From Streptomyces sannanensis (GTDB lineage Bacteria; Actinomycetota; Actinomycetes; Streptomycetales; Streptomycetaceae): a stretch of DNA of 64,000 nucleotides. Position numbers and translations under genes: made by a program. The stretch spans positions 7,068,001-7,132,000 of the forward strand of contig NZ_BAAAYL010000001.1 of NCBI RefSeq assembly GCF_039536205.1, in the 5' to 3' direction. A model generated the notes under the pieces. That model was not told the DNA's origin and did not search any database. It was given only the letters and a program-made list of their open reading frames with translations. Numbering within the stretch: position 1 is the stretch's first letter; each line of letters starts with the position of its first letter. Shown here piece by piece: positions 55,583 to 63,378 of this stretch.

Positions 55583-56461
55583 ATGACGGACGCCACGGCC
55601 CAGGTGCCGCAGCTGCGCCACACCTTGGCCTGCCGATGCCGCGCGATCACCGAGGCGCGCTGGTTCGCCGTAGCGGTCTTCGCTCTTATCCTCGCCAACG
55701 CCGCCGTCCTCGGTGTCGAGACCTACACCGGAGTCGTCGACCAATGGCGCGGCGCGCTGCGCGTCGTCGAGCACAGCTTCCTCGTGGCCTTCACTGTGGA
55801 GATGCTGCTGCGCGCCGGCGCCCATGCCGACCGGCCCAAGGACTTCTTCCGCGACCCGTGGAACCTCTTCGACCTGGCCGTCGTGCTCGCCGCCTTCCTT
55901 CCGCTCGTCCGTGAGAACAGCACCGTCCTGCGGCTGCTCCGGCTGGCCCGGGTCCTGCGTTCCGCCCGCTTCCTGCCGCAGCTGCGCATCGTCATGGTCG
56001 CGATCGGCCGAAGTCTGCCCGGGACCGTCAGCTTCCTGCTCGTCGGTGCCCTGCTTCTCTATGTGTACGCGATGATCGGCTGGGTCTTCTTCGCCGCCCA
56101 CGATCCGCAGCACTTCGGCTCCATCGGCCGGGCCGTCCTCACGCTCTTCCTCCTCATGACCCTGGACGGGCTGGGGGACTCCGTACGCGCCGGCCTGGAG
56201 ATATCGCGCTGGAGCATCGTCTACTACGCCTCGTACGTACTTCTCGCCTCGTTCGTGCTCGTCAACGTACTCGTCGGCGTCGTCATCAACTCCCTCGAGG
56301 AGGCCAAGGAGATGGAGGAGGAGCAGGCCGCTGCCTCCCCGGAACACTCCACGTCGTCAGACGTCGGGCGCGAAGACATCAGGGCGCGGCTGGCCGCGAC
56401 GCGAAGAGCCCTGGACGAGCTCGAGGCCGGTCTCAGCAGTCTTGAGGAGGCCCGTCGATGA
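55583..56461 (+). CDS. Single-domain voltage-gated cation channel
   Basis: 292 residues with six transmembrane segments. S4 is visible as RLLRLARVLRSARFLPQLRI with arginines at about three-residue spacing. The pore loop has TLDGLGD where NaChBac has TLESW, suggesting a Na/Ca-type selectivity filter with an acidic residue. A C-terminal coiled-coil (EEAKEMEEEQ to LDELEAGLSSLEEA) should assemble the tetramer. Likely controlled by the BlaI-type operator upstream. Confidence 0.88.
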   Translation: MTDATAQVPQLRHTLACRCRAITEARWFAVAVFALILANAAVLGVETYTGVVDQWRGALRVVEHSFLVAFTVEMLLRAGAHADRPKDFFRDPWNLFDLAVVLAAFLPLVRENSTVLRLLRLARVLRSARFLPQLRIVMVAIGRSLPGTVSFLLVGALLLYVYAMIGWVFFAAHDPQHFGSIGRAVLTLFLLMTLDGLGDSVRAGLEISRWSIVYYASYVLLASFVLVNVLVGVVINSLEEAKEMEEEQAAASPEHSTSSDVGREDIRARLAATRRALDELEAGLSSLEEARR

Positions 56462-56531
56462 CGCGGCATCAACCGGGGCGAAGGTACGGTGCGACCGGCC
56501 CGGCTGCGGGTGCTCCACGCTATGGCTCCGG

Positions 56532-56850
56532 TCACCGGCCAAGGCCGCAGCCGAGGGCTTCGAGCAACCCACGCTCGCGCCGGGCGCTCAGACCGGCACG
56601 TCTTGCCCGGTCCAGACCCTGCTCACGTTCCCAGAGCAGGGCGTCGGCCAGTAGCTCCGCCCGGGGCCGGTGACGGAGTCCCGCAGCGCGCGCCGCGGAC
56701 CCGTTCCGGGCCGACCATCCTTCCCAGCCCTGCTCGACCAGCCACATCGGCAGCGACTCGGGTCCCATGTACTCGGCCACGCCGTTCGCGAGCAGCCATG
56801 CCCAGGCGGGTTCGCCGACAGTGGATCCGGCGTGGAACGCCCGAGGTGCG
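56532..56850 (-). pseudogene. NAD-dependent epimerase/reductase, 3' fragment
   Basis: The minus strand reads [20 protein letters not shown] and [20 protein letters not shown] then [16 protein letters not shown], the C-terminal end of the extended-SDR reductases common in Streptomyces. The Rossmann part is missing; upstream the frame runs antisense to another gene. Confidence 0.65.
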
Positions 56851-56916
56851 GGGAACCGAGCGCACTGATTCGCTGAGTGAGGGGCAGTCCACAGCGAGGA
56901 CCTCACAGGAGCAGCG

Positions 56917-57108
56917 ATGGACATCACAGGCGGACCCGGCAGCCACGCCAAGGAAATGCGTGCGCATGCGCAAGAACTCGAACAAGCCGCGGAAAGCGCT
57001 GCCGATCCCAAGGAGAGGAGGCGCCTGATGGAAGAAGCACGCAAGCTGCTCAACGACAGCGAACAGGAGAGCGCCATGGCTGCGGGAGACATCTACCCGC
57101 AGGACTAG
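56917..57108 (+). CDS. Small DUF6381-type protein
   Basis: 63 residues, highly charged and helical: [20 protein letters not shown] then [20 protein letters not shown], ending GDIYPQD. No membrane segment. AGGAGCAGCG precedes the ATG. Common in Streptomyces stress regions; function unknown. Confidence 0.8.
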   Translation: MDITGGPGSHAKEMRAHAQELEQAAESAADPKERRRLMEEARKLLNDSEQESAMAAGDIYPQD

Positions 57109-57252
57109 CCCCTGCCCCGGACCCCGGGCCCTGGGCCTCGGGGGGTCGGCCCGCCCCGCGTGCCCGTGAAGTGCCGGGTGTCCGCCGATCACTCGGCGTC
57201 GCGTGCCAGGTCGAGGGCGAGCGCCTGCACCCGAGCCCCCAGTGGAGCACGT

Positions 57253-58656
57253 ATGACCACACTTGCCGACCCCGTCCCCGGCGGGCGGCCGGGCGATGTG
57301 GAGCGGGCCGTCGCACTGAGCGCGGAGCTCGCCGAGCGAGGAGTGCACGGGATCGTACTGGCCTATGTCGACACCGCCGGCATCGGCCGGGTGAAGACGA
57401 TCCCGGCATCCCGGCTCGCCTCCGCTGCCGCGTGGGGCGTCGGTATGTCGCCGGTGTTCGACACCTTCCTGGCGAACGACTCCATCGTCTCCACCGACGT
57501 GCTCGGCTCGCCGGACGGCGACCTTCGGCTCTACCCCGACCTCGACCGGCTGGCGGTCCTGGCCGGCCAGCCCGGCTGGGCGTGGGCGCCGGTGGACCGC
57601 ATCACCCAGGAGGGCGAGCGGCACCCGGGGTGCAGCCGCACCGTGCTGCGCCGGATCGTCGCGGACGCCGCCGAGCGCCACGGCATCACCTTCAAGGCAG
57701 CCATCGAGGTCGAATGGGCGGTCGGGCGGGGAACCGCCCAGAAAGCCGACTTCGTCCCCGCGTGCTCCGGTCCCGCGTACAGCGCCACCCGGCTGGTCGA
57801 GCTGAGCGACTACGTCGCCGAACTGATGGCGGCGTTCGCGGTCCAGGGCGTGGACGTCGACCAGGTCCACCCCGAGTACGCGGCCGGTCAGTTCGAGATC
57901 TCGGTGGGCCCGCTCGACCCGGTGGCCGCGGCCGACCGGAGTGTGCTGGTGCGGCAGACCATCCGGGCGGTCTCGCTGCGCCACGGCCTCAGGGTCTCGT
58001 TCTCACCGGCCGTCCTCGCCGAAGGCGTCGGCAACGGCGGCCATGTACACCTCTCAGCCTGGCGCGACGGGGTGAACCTGCACTCCGGCGGCGACCGGCG
58101 GTACGGCATGACCGCCGAGGCGGAGTCGTTCGTCGGCGGTCTGCTCGCACACCTGCCCGCGCTCACGGCTGTGACCGCGCCGAGCCCGGCGAGCTATCTG
58201 CGGCTCAAGCCCTCGCAGTGGGCCGGGGTCTTCACCGCCTGGGGGCACGAGACACGCGAGGCCGCGGTGCGCGTCATCACGGGCACCGCGGGTCAGCGCG
58301 ACCGGGCGGCGAATCTGGAGGTGAAGCCGGTCGACCTGGCCGCCAATCCCTATCTCGCGCTCGGCTGTCTCATCGCCGCCGGTCTTGACGGCCTGGAGTC
58401 GTCCACCGCCCTGCCCGAGGAGATCACCGGAGATCCGGCACTCTTCACCGCCGCCCGGGCGACGGCCCAGGGCGCCTTCCGCCTGCCGACGACGCTGGAC
58501 CGGGCCGTCGAGGAGTTCCGCAAGGACCAGCTGCTCCGGGTCGTGCTGGGGCCGGTCCTGGCCGACGCCGTGATCGCCGTACGCCTCGGGGAGATCGCGG
58601 CCGTGGCCGGGCTGGACGACGGGCTGGTGGCGGCTGCGTACCGGTGGAAGTACTGA
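57253..58656 (+). CDS. Glutamine-synthetase-like gamma-glutamyl ligase
   Basis: 467 residues. N-terminal beta-grasp GIVLAYVDTAGIGRVKTIPA and the catalytic domain with AAIEVEWAVG, NGGHVHLSAWRDGVNLHSGG and NLEVKPVDLAANPYLALGCL. Ligand positions agree with GS-family ATP and metal sites, but the sequence belongs to the divergent GlnA3/GlnA4/FluG type that joins glutamate to amines other than ammonia. The next gene, two bases on, is an amidohydrolase, so together they match the two halves of fungal FluG. Confidence 0.9.
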   Translation: MTTLADPVPGGRPGDVERAVALSAELAERGVHGIVLAYVDTAGIGRVKTIPASRLASAAAWGVGMSPVFDTFLANDSIVSTDVLGSPDGDLRLYPDLDRLAVLAGQPGWAWAPVDRITQEGERHPGCSRTVLRRIVADAAERHGITFKAAIEVEWAVGRGTAQKADFVPACSGPAYSATRLVELSDYVAELMAAFAVQGVDVDQVHPEYAAGQFEISVGPLDPVAAADRSVLVRQTIRAVSLRHGLRVSFSPAVLAEGVGNGGHVHLSAWRDGVNLHSGGDRRYGMTAEAESFVGGLLAHLPALTAVTAPSPASYLRLKPSQWAGVFTAWGHETREAAVRVITGTAGQRDRAANLEVKPVDLAANPYLALGCLIAAGLDGLESSTALPEEITGDPALFTAARATAQGAFRLPTTLDRAVEEFRKDQLLRVVLGPVLADAVIAVRLGEIAAVAGLDDGLVAAAYRWKY

Positions 58657-58657
58657 C

Positions 58658-59827
58658 GTGGGCAACGCGTCCCCCACTGACGGGCCGGTCCATGAGGCCC
58701 TCGCCGGACTGGCCCTCGTCGACCACCACTGTCATGGCGTGGCCACCGCCGACCTGGCTCCTGAAAGCTTCGAGTCGCTCATCACCGAGGGTGACGCATG
58801 GCCCGACAGCGGAATCACGCCCTTCGACAGTCCCGTGGGCGTGGCCATCCGCCGCCATTGCGCTCCTGTGCTGGGCCTGCCACGGCACGCTCCCGCCGCG
58901 GGGTACGTGGCGCGTCGGGCCGAGCTCGGCTGGCGCGAGGTGAACCGGAGGTTCGTCTCCGGCGCGGGAACCGGTGCGTTCTGCCTCGACACCGGTTACG
59001 CACCGGACGCTGTCACGACGCCGGCGGAGCTTGCCGCGTCAGCGGGCGGCGCGGCTGCCGTGTACGAGGTCGTACGACTGGAGAGCGTCGCCGAGGCCGT
59101 GGCGGCCGCGGGGGTGGAGCCGGACGAGTACGCCCCCACGTTCCTCGCGGCCGCGCGGGAGGCCGTGGAACGGCGAGGCGCGGTGGCGGTGAAGTCCGTC
59201 GCCGCGTACCGCACCGGGTTCGACCTGGACCCACGCCGGCCGTCGGACGCGGAAGTCACCGAAGCGGCCCGGCGGTGGCTCGCCGCGGGCTCACGGGGCG
59301 GCCGGCTTCACGACCCCGTGCTCATGCGGCACCTGCTCTGGACCGCCGTCGACCTCGGTCTGCCCCTCCAGCTGCACACCGGATTCGGAGACAGTGACAT
59401 CCGGATGCACCGGGTGGATCCCACCCACCTCACGGACTGGCTCCATCTGACCTCCGGCACGATTCCGGTGATGCTGCTGCACTGCTGGCCCTATCAACGC
59501 CAAGCCGCCTACCTGGCGACGGTGTTCGCACAGGTGTACCTCGACGTCGGGCTCACCCTGCACTACGTCGGGCCCTCTCGGGCCCGGGCCATCCTCGAGG
59601 AAGCACTTGAGATCACCCCGTTCCGCAAGCTGCTCTACAGTTCCGACGCCTACGGGGTGGCGGAGTTCTACCATCTCGGCGCACTGGCCTTCCGACGAGG
59701 CCTGGCCTCGCTGCTCCAGGAGCGGGTGGACGAGGACGAGCTGAGCCTGCCCGACGCGGTCCGTATCGCCACATGGACGGCATGCGACAACGCTCGCCGC
59801 GTCTATCGGCTCCCCGAGCACGACTGA
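58658..59827 (+). CDS. Amidohydrolase family protein, FluG N-half-like
   Basis: 389 residues, TIM-barrel metal hydrolase. Metal ligands: HHCHG near the N-terminus, His in LQLHTGFGDSD, His in MLLHCWPYQRQAAYL and Asp in LLYSSDAYG. The GTG start comes one base after the GS-like stop, so the pair is one operon. It may hydrolyse the gamma-glutamyl or amide product or feed its amine to the ligase (inference). Confidence 0.9.
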   Translation: MGNASPTDGPVHEALAGLALVDHHCHGVATADLAPESFESLITEGDAWPDSGITPFDSPVGVAIRRHCAPVLGLPRHAPAAGYVARRAELGWREVNRRFVSGAGTGAFCLDTGYAPDAVTTPAELAASAGGAAAVYEVVRLESVAEAVAAAGVEPDEYAPTFLAAAREAVERRGAVAVKSVAAYRTGFDLDPRRPSDAEVTEAARRWLAAGSRGGRLHDPVLMRHLLWTAVDLGLPLQLHTGFGDSDIRMHRVDPTHLTDWLHLTSGTIPVMLLHCWPYQRQAAYLATVFAQVYLDVGLTLHYVGPSRARAILEEALEITPFRKLLYSSDAYGVAEFYHLGALAFRRGLASLLQERVDEDELSLPDAVRIATWTACDNARRVYRLPEHD

Positions 59828-59830
59828 GCG

Positions 59831-59899
59831 CTCGCCGCGGCGCTGTTCGACAGCGAGGAGAGCATGGTCCGCCTGGACATGAGCGAGTACCAGGAACGG
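59831..59899 (+). pseudogene. ClpB-type chaperone fragment
   Basis: LAAALFDSEESMVRLDMSEY followed by QER is the conserved block after Walker A of the second ClpB AAA domain. Only 23 codons survive; the sequence then switches directly to a thioredoxin tail. Confidence 0.7.
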
Positions 59900-60020
59900 T
59901 CCAGGCCGTCCCGACGCTGCTCCTGCTCGACAGAGGGCAGGTGATCGCCAGGCAAGCGGGGCGGCGCCCGCCCAGGCCCTGCGCGAATGGGTCGAGGAGA
60001 CCGTCTCCGGCCGCCGGTGA
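59900..60020 (+). pseudogene. Thioredoxin 3' fragment, frameshifted
   Basis: VQAVPTLLLLDRGQVIARQA contains the cis-Pro loop of thioredoxin; after a one-base frameshift near 59970 the frame continues APAQALREWVEETVSGRR and stops at 60020. The WCGPC half is gone. Confidence 0.7.
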
Positions 60021-60048
60021 CCTACCCTCGACGGAAGGAGGCTCCGCC

Positions 60049-60309
60049 ATGAAGCAGGCCGATCCACATCTCTCGCTCGTGCGCCCGGTGACGCCGCGCA
60101 CTCCCCAGGGCTGCGAGGAGTGCCTACGCCTCGGCACTTCTTGGGTGCACCTCAGGCTCTGCCTGATCTGCGGTCACGTCGGATGCTGCGACTCCTCGCC
60201 GTTCAAGCACGCACGCCTGCATGCCCATACCGTCGACCACCCCATCATGCAGTCCTTCGAGCCGGGCGAGGACTGGCGCTGGTGTTATGTCCACGAGGTC
60301 CTGGTCTGA
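60049..60309 (+). CDS. UBP-type zinc finger protein
   Basis: 86 residues. Cys/His pattern [28 protein letters not shown] and [20 protein letters not shown], as in the UBP zinc finger that binds C-terminal diglycine peptides in eukaryotes. Bacterial single-domain versions are of unknown function. GGAAGGAGGCTCC lies before the ATG. It sits between heat-shock gene fragments. Confidence 0.88.
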   Translation: MKQADPHLSLVRPVTPRTPQGCEECLRLGTSWVHLRLCLICGHVGCCDSSPFKHARLHAHTVDHPIMQSFEPGEDWRWCYVHEVLV

Positions 60310-60319
60310 TGAGCACCAG

Positions 60320-60496
60320 GAGGAAAATCTCGTCCGTGTGCCCGAGCGCCGGTCGCCCGCCGGCGTCTTCTCGCGCCGGCTGATGCTCGCCGATACGCTC
60401 GATACGGAACACATCAGGGCCGACCAGGACGCAGGTGTCCTGAACCTGCGCATCCCGATTGCCGAGCGCGCCGAGCCCCGCAGGAACGCCGTCGGT
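60320..60496 (+). pseudogene. Hsp20 chaperone 3' fragment
   Basis: [20 protein letters not shown] then [17 protein letters not shown] follows the alpha-crystallin domain end, including the GVLxxRIP variant of the GVL motif. No start; it overlaps nothing else of note. Confidence 0.7.
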
Positions 60497-60613
60497 GCAG
60501 GGGCAGTCCGCCCAGGCAGATCAGCGGCTGACGCCTCAAATCGCGCGGCGTGCGCGGAGCGGAGATCTTCTCCGCTTCACCCCGCCCTCCGCGCGCCGGA
60601 AGGGGGCCGGAGG

Positions 60614-61006
60614 ATGCCCATGAGATGGGAAGCGTTCCTCGATGAGGTGCGGGAGCGCGGCGAGTACGCCTCGGAACAGGAAGCGGAACGCGCTGCCCGC
60701 GTCGTTCTCGGCCTGCTCGGCGCACACCTGGTGGGTGAGGAGCGCACCGAACTCGCTGCCCGGCTGCCGGAGACGTACGCCCTGATCCTGCTCAATCCCC
60801 TCCAGGCCGCGGAGCCGCTGTCCCCGGAGCGGTTCGTCCGGGCGACAGCGGCGTGGATCGACGGAGCCACGGAACAGACCGCGAAATGGGACGTCGGTGC
60901 CGTACTCAGCGTGACCGCGGACGCCGCCGGTGACGATCTCATGCGACGGCTCCTGCTCCAGCTCCCTCCGGGCTACGACCTGCTCTTCGGCCCTCAGCCG
61001 ACATAG
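60614..61006 (+). CDS. DUF2267 protein
   Basis: 130 residues (or 128 from ATG 60620, which has better spacing to GGAGG). Helical DUF2267 pattern: [40 protein letters not shown]. These proteins accompany CBS, Hsp20 and stress genes in actinobacteria; molecular role unknown. Convergent with the thiolase gene. Confidence 0.88.
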   Translation: MPMRWEAFLDEVRERGEYASEQEAERAARVVLGLLGAHLVGEERTELAARLPETYALILLNPLQAAEPLSPERFVRATAAWIDGATEQTAKWDVGAVLSVTADAAGDDLMRRLLLQLPPGYDLLFGPQPT

Positions 61007-61033
61007 CAAGGGCGGGAGGACCGACGCGTGTGC

Positions 61034-62257
61034 TCACACGCGCTCCACGAGCATCGCGACGCCCTGCCCGACACCCACGCACAGGGTGGCAAGACCACGG
61101 CGGGCGTTCTCCCGCTCCAGCCGTCCGATCAAGGTGAGCAGGATTCGGGCGCCCGAGCAGCCCAGCGGATGGCCCAGCGCGATGGCGCCACCGTCGGCGT
61201 TGACCTTCTCCTCGTCGAGCTTCAGGCGCCGGATGACGGCCAGGGCCTGTGCGGCGAAGGCCTCGTTCAGTTCGATCGCGTCCAGGTCGCCGATCTGCCG
61301 GCCGGCACGGGACAGGGCCTTCTCCGTGGCGGGGACCGGGCCGAGGCCCATGATGTTGGGCTGGACTCCCGCCGACGCGGAGGTGACGATCCGGGCCCGC
61401 GGGGTGAGCCCGTACCGCTGGACGGCCGCCCCGCTCGCCACCACCAGTGCGGCGGCACCGTCGGACAGCGGTGAGGACGAGCCCGCCGTGACGATGCCGT
61501 CCTCGCGGAAGATCGTCCGCAGGCTTCCGAGCTTCTCCAGTGTCGTGGAGGGGCGCGGGCCCTCGTCGCGTGTCACCTCGCCGCCCTTGACCGGCACCGG
61601 CACGATCTCCCGGTCGAAGCGGCCCGCCTGCTGGGCCGCGACCGCCCGCTGATGACTGCGGAGCGCGAAGGCGTCGGACTCGGCACGGGTGATGCCGTCC
61701 AGAGCCGCGACCTCCTCGGCGGTCTCACCCATCGACAAGGTCGACTTCACCGTTTCCGGCCCGGCACCGGCAGGCACGGCCCGGTCGGCGGCGGTGAAGC
61801 GCGGATTGGTGAAGCGCCAGCCCAACGAGGTGTCGTGCACCTCGCCCGGCTTGGCCCACGGAGTGCCCGGCTTTTCCATCACCCACGGAGCGCGGGTCAT
61901 CGACTCCACGCCGCCCGCGACGACGACGTCGGCCTCACCGGCCCGGATCGCCTGGGCGGCCGAGGCGACGGCGGTCAGGCCGGAGGCGCACAGCCGGTTC
62001 ACGGTGTAGCCGGGAACCGTGTGCGGCAGCCCGGCCAGCAGCACGGCCATCCGGGCCACGTCACGGTTGTCCTCGCCGGCCTGGTTGGCGGCGCCGAGGA
62101 TCACCTCGTCCACGGCCTCGCCCGGGAGCCCGGCGCGGCGGACGGCCTCTCCGACGACCAGGGCCGCCAGGTCATCGGGGCGTACGGAGGCCAGAACGCC
62201 GCCGTAGCGGCCCTGCGGGGTGCGTGCCCCGTCGATCAGGTAGACCTCGTCAGACAT
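61034..62257 (-). CDS. Thiolase (acetyl-CoA acetyltransferase/PaaJ type)
   Basis: 407 residues. Catalytic cysteine in VNRLCASGLTAV (near 90), then GGVESMTRAP, NEAFAAQALAV and GGAIALGHPLGCSGAR with the catalytic His and second Cys. Position beside paaI and the shared palindrome point to 3-oxoadipyl-CoA thiolase of phenylacetate or adipate degradation, but an acetoacetyl-CoA thiolase cannot be excluded. ATG 62257. Confidence 0.92.
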   Translation of the reverse strand: MSDEVYLIDGARTPQGRYGGVLASVRPDDLAALVVGEAVRRAGLPGEAVDEVILGAANQAGEDNRDVARMAVLLAGLPHTVPGYTVNRLCASGLTAVASAAQAIRAGEADVVVAGGVESMTRAPWVMEKPGTPWAKPGEVHDTSLGWRFTNPRFTAADRAVPAGAGPETVKSTLSMGETAEEVAALDGITRAESDAFALRSHQRAVAAQQAGRFDREIVPVPVKGGEVTRDEGPRPSTTLEKLGSLRTIFREDGIVTAGSSSPLSDGAAALVVASGAAVQRYGLTPRARIVTSASAGVQPNIMGLGPVPATEKALSRAGRQIGDLDAIELNEAFAAQALAVIRRLKLDEEKVNADGGAIALGHPLGCSGARILLTLIGRLERENARRGLATLCVGVGQGVAMLVERV

Positions 62258-62379
62258 GTGCGGACTCCTCGATGGGTGCGGGCCGACGCGACTCGAGGGG
62301 CTCGAAGGCCTTCTCGGACATGCGTTCCACCCCTTGACAGGCAGTTCGGAGGCTGGATTACTTGGCCGTGCGCACGCTA

Positions 62380-62393
62380 ACCGAATGTTCGGT
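62380..62393. promoter_or_regulatory. Palindrome ACCGAA-TG-TTCGGT
   Basis: A 14-base palindrome between the divergent thiolase and paaI genes, followed directly by CGGTT. Similar ACCGNNCGGT-like sites are bound by PaaR/TetR regulators of phenylacetate genes. No regulator gene is in the window. Confidence 0.6.
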
Positions 62394-62415
62394 CGGTTGA
62401 CAAGATGGTGGAAAC

Positions 62416-62841
62416 ATGACGCAGGTCAGTGACGCGATATCCAGCCCCACCGAGGCGATGTTCGCCGCGGACGAGGCGTCCCGGAGTCTGGGCATCGAAC
62501 TGCTGGAGCACGGAGAAGGCACTGCCGTTCTCCGGATGACAGTGACGTCGGCGATGGTGAACGGGCATGGGATCGCCCACGGCGGATATCTCTTCCTGTT
62601 CGCCGACACCGCGTTCGCCTGTGCCTGCAACAGCCATGGCCCGGTGACCGTCGCGGCCGGCGCCGACATCAATTTCATCGCCCCCGCGCACGAGGGCGAT
62701 GTACTCCTGGCGGCCGCGCAGGAACGCACCCGCTTCGGCCGCAGCGGCATCTATGACGTGAGCATCCTGCGCGGCGACGAGGTGATCGCGGAGTTCCGCG
62801 GACGCAGCCGCAGCATCCGAGGCGCGAAGGAGACACGCTGA
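62416..62841 (+). CDS. paaI: PaaI hydroxyphenylacetyl-CoA thioesterase
   Basis: 141 residues, hot-dog fold. The motif MVNGHGIAHGGYLFLFADTA carries the catalytic Asp and Asn-Gly region of PaaI, and GADINFIAPAHEGDVL follows. Removes dead-end CoA thioesters in phenylacetate degradation. Divergent from the thiolase with a shared 14-base palindrome. Confidence 0.92.
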   Translation: MTQVSDAISSPTEAMFAADEASRSLGIELLEHGEGTAVLRMTVTSAMVNGHGIAHGGYLFLFADTAFACACNSHGPVTVAAGADINFIAPAHEGDVLLAAAQERTRFGRSGIYDVSILRGDEVIAEFRGRSRSIRGAKETR

Positions 62842-62910
62842 ACAGTTGAAGGGTCAGTCGGGGGTGTGCCGTCCGGAACGCCTTCACGCCCCGGACATGG
62901 AGGAACTCTC

Positions 62911-63333
62911 ATGGACATCGCGGCACTCGCCATGTGGGCGGTCACCGCTCTCGGCGGCTTCTACATGCTCGCCACCTGGTTCTCCCGCGGCGGACCTCAC
63001 AGCCACGACAGCCGCCTGCCCGTCCCCGTCGTGTTCGGGCACTTCGCGCTCGCCGCCGCCGGACTGGTCGTATGGATCCTCTACGTGATCAGCGACGCGG
63101 GCGCACTGGCGTGGACCGCCTTCGGGCTGCTCGTACCGGTCGTTCTGCTCGGCCTCACCCTGCTCGTGCGCTGGATCCCCGTGTACCGGCGCCACGTCAC
63201 CGCGCAGGCCGGCGGAGCCGACAGCGGGCCCGTCGAGGCGTACTTCCCGGTCACTGTTGTGGCCGGGCACGGGCTGGCCGCCGTCACGACCGTCGTGCTG
63301 GTCCTGCTCACCGCGTCGGGGATCGGCGGCTGA
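62911..63333 (+). CDS. Four-helix membrane protein
   Basis: 140 residues with four hydrophobic segments (about 5-22, 42-62, 68-90, 115-136) and His-rich polar loops (GGPHSHDSR, YRRHV). GGAGG precedes ATG 62911. Unknown function. Confidence 0.75.
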   Translation: MDIAALAMWAVTALGGFYMLATWFSRGGPHSHDSRLPVPVVFGHFALAAAGLVVWILYVISDAGALAWTAFGLLVPVVLLGLTLLVRWIPVYRRHVTAQAGGADSGPVEAYFPVTVVAGHGLAAVTTVVLVLLTASGIGG

Positions 63334-63341
63334 CCGGAGCC

Positions 63342-63361
63342 CGGGACGGGACGCCGTCCCG
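63342..63361. terminator. Bidirectional hairpin
   Basis: CGGGACGG-GACG-CCGTCCCG in the 45-base gap between two convergent genes. Confidence 0.75.
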
Positions 63362-63378
63362 AGCTCTGCACCGGGCCG

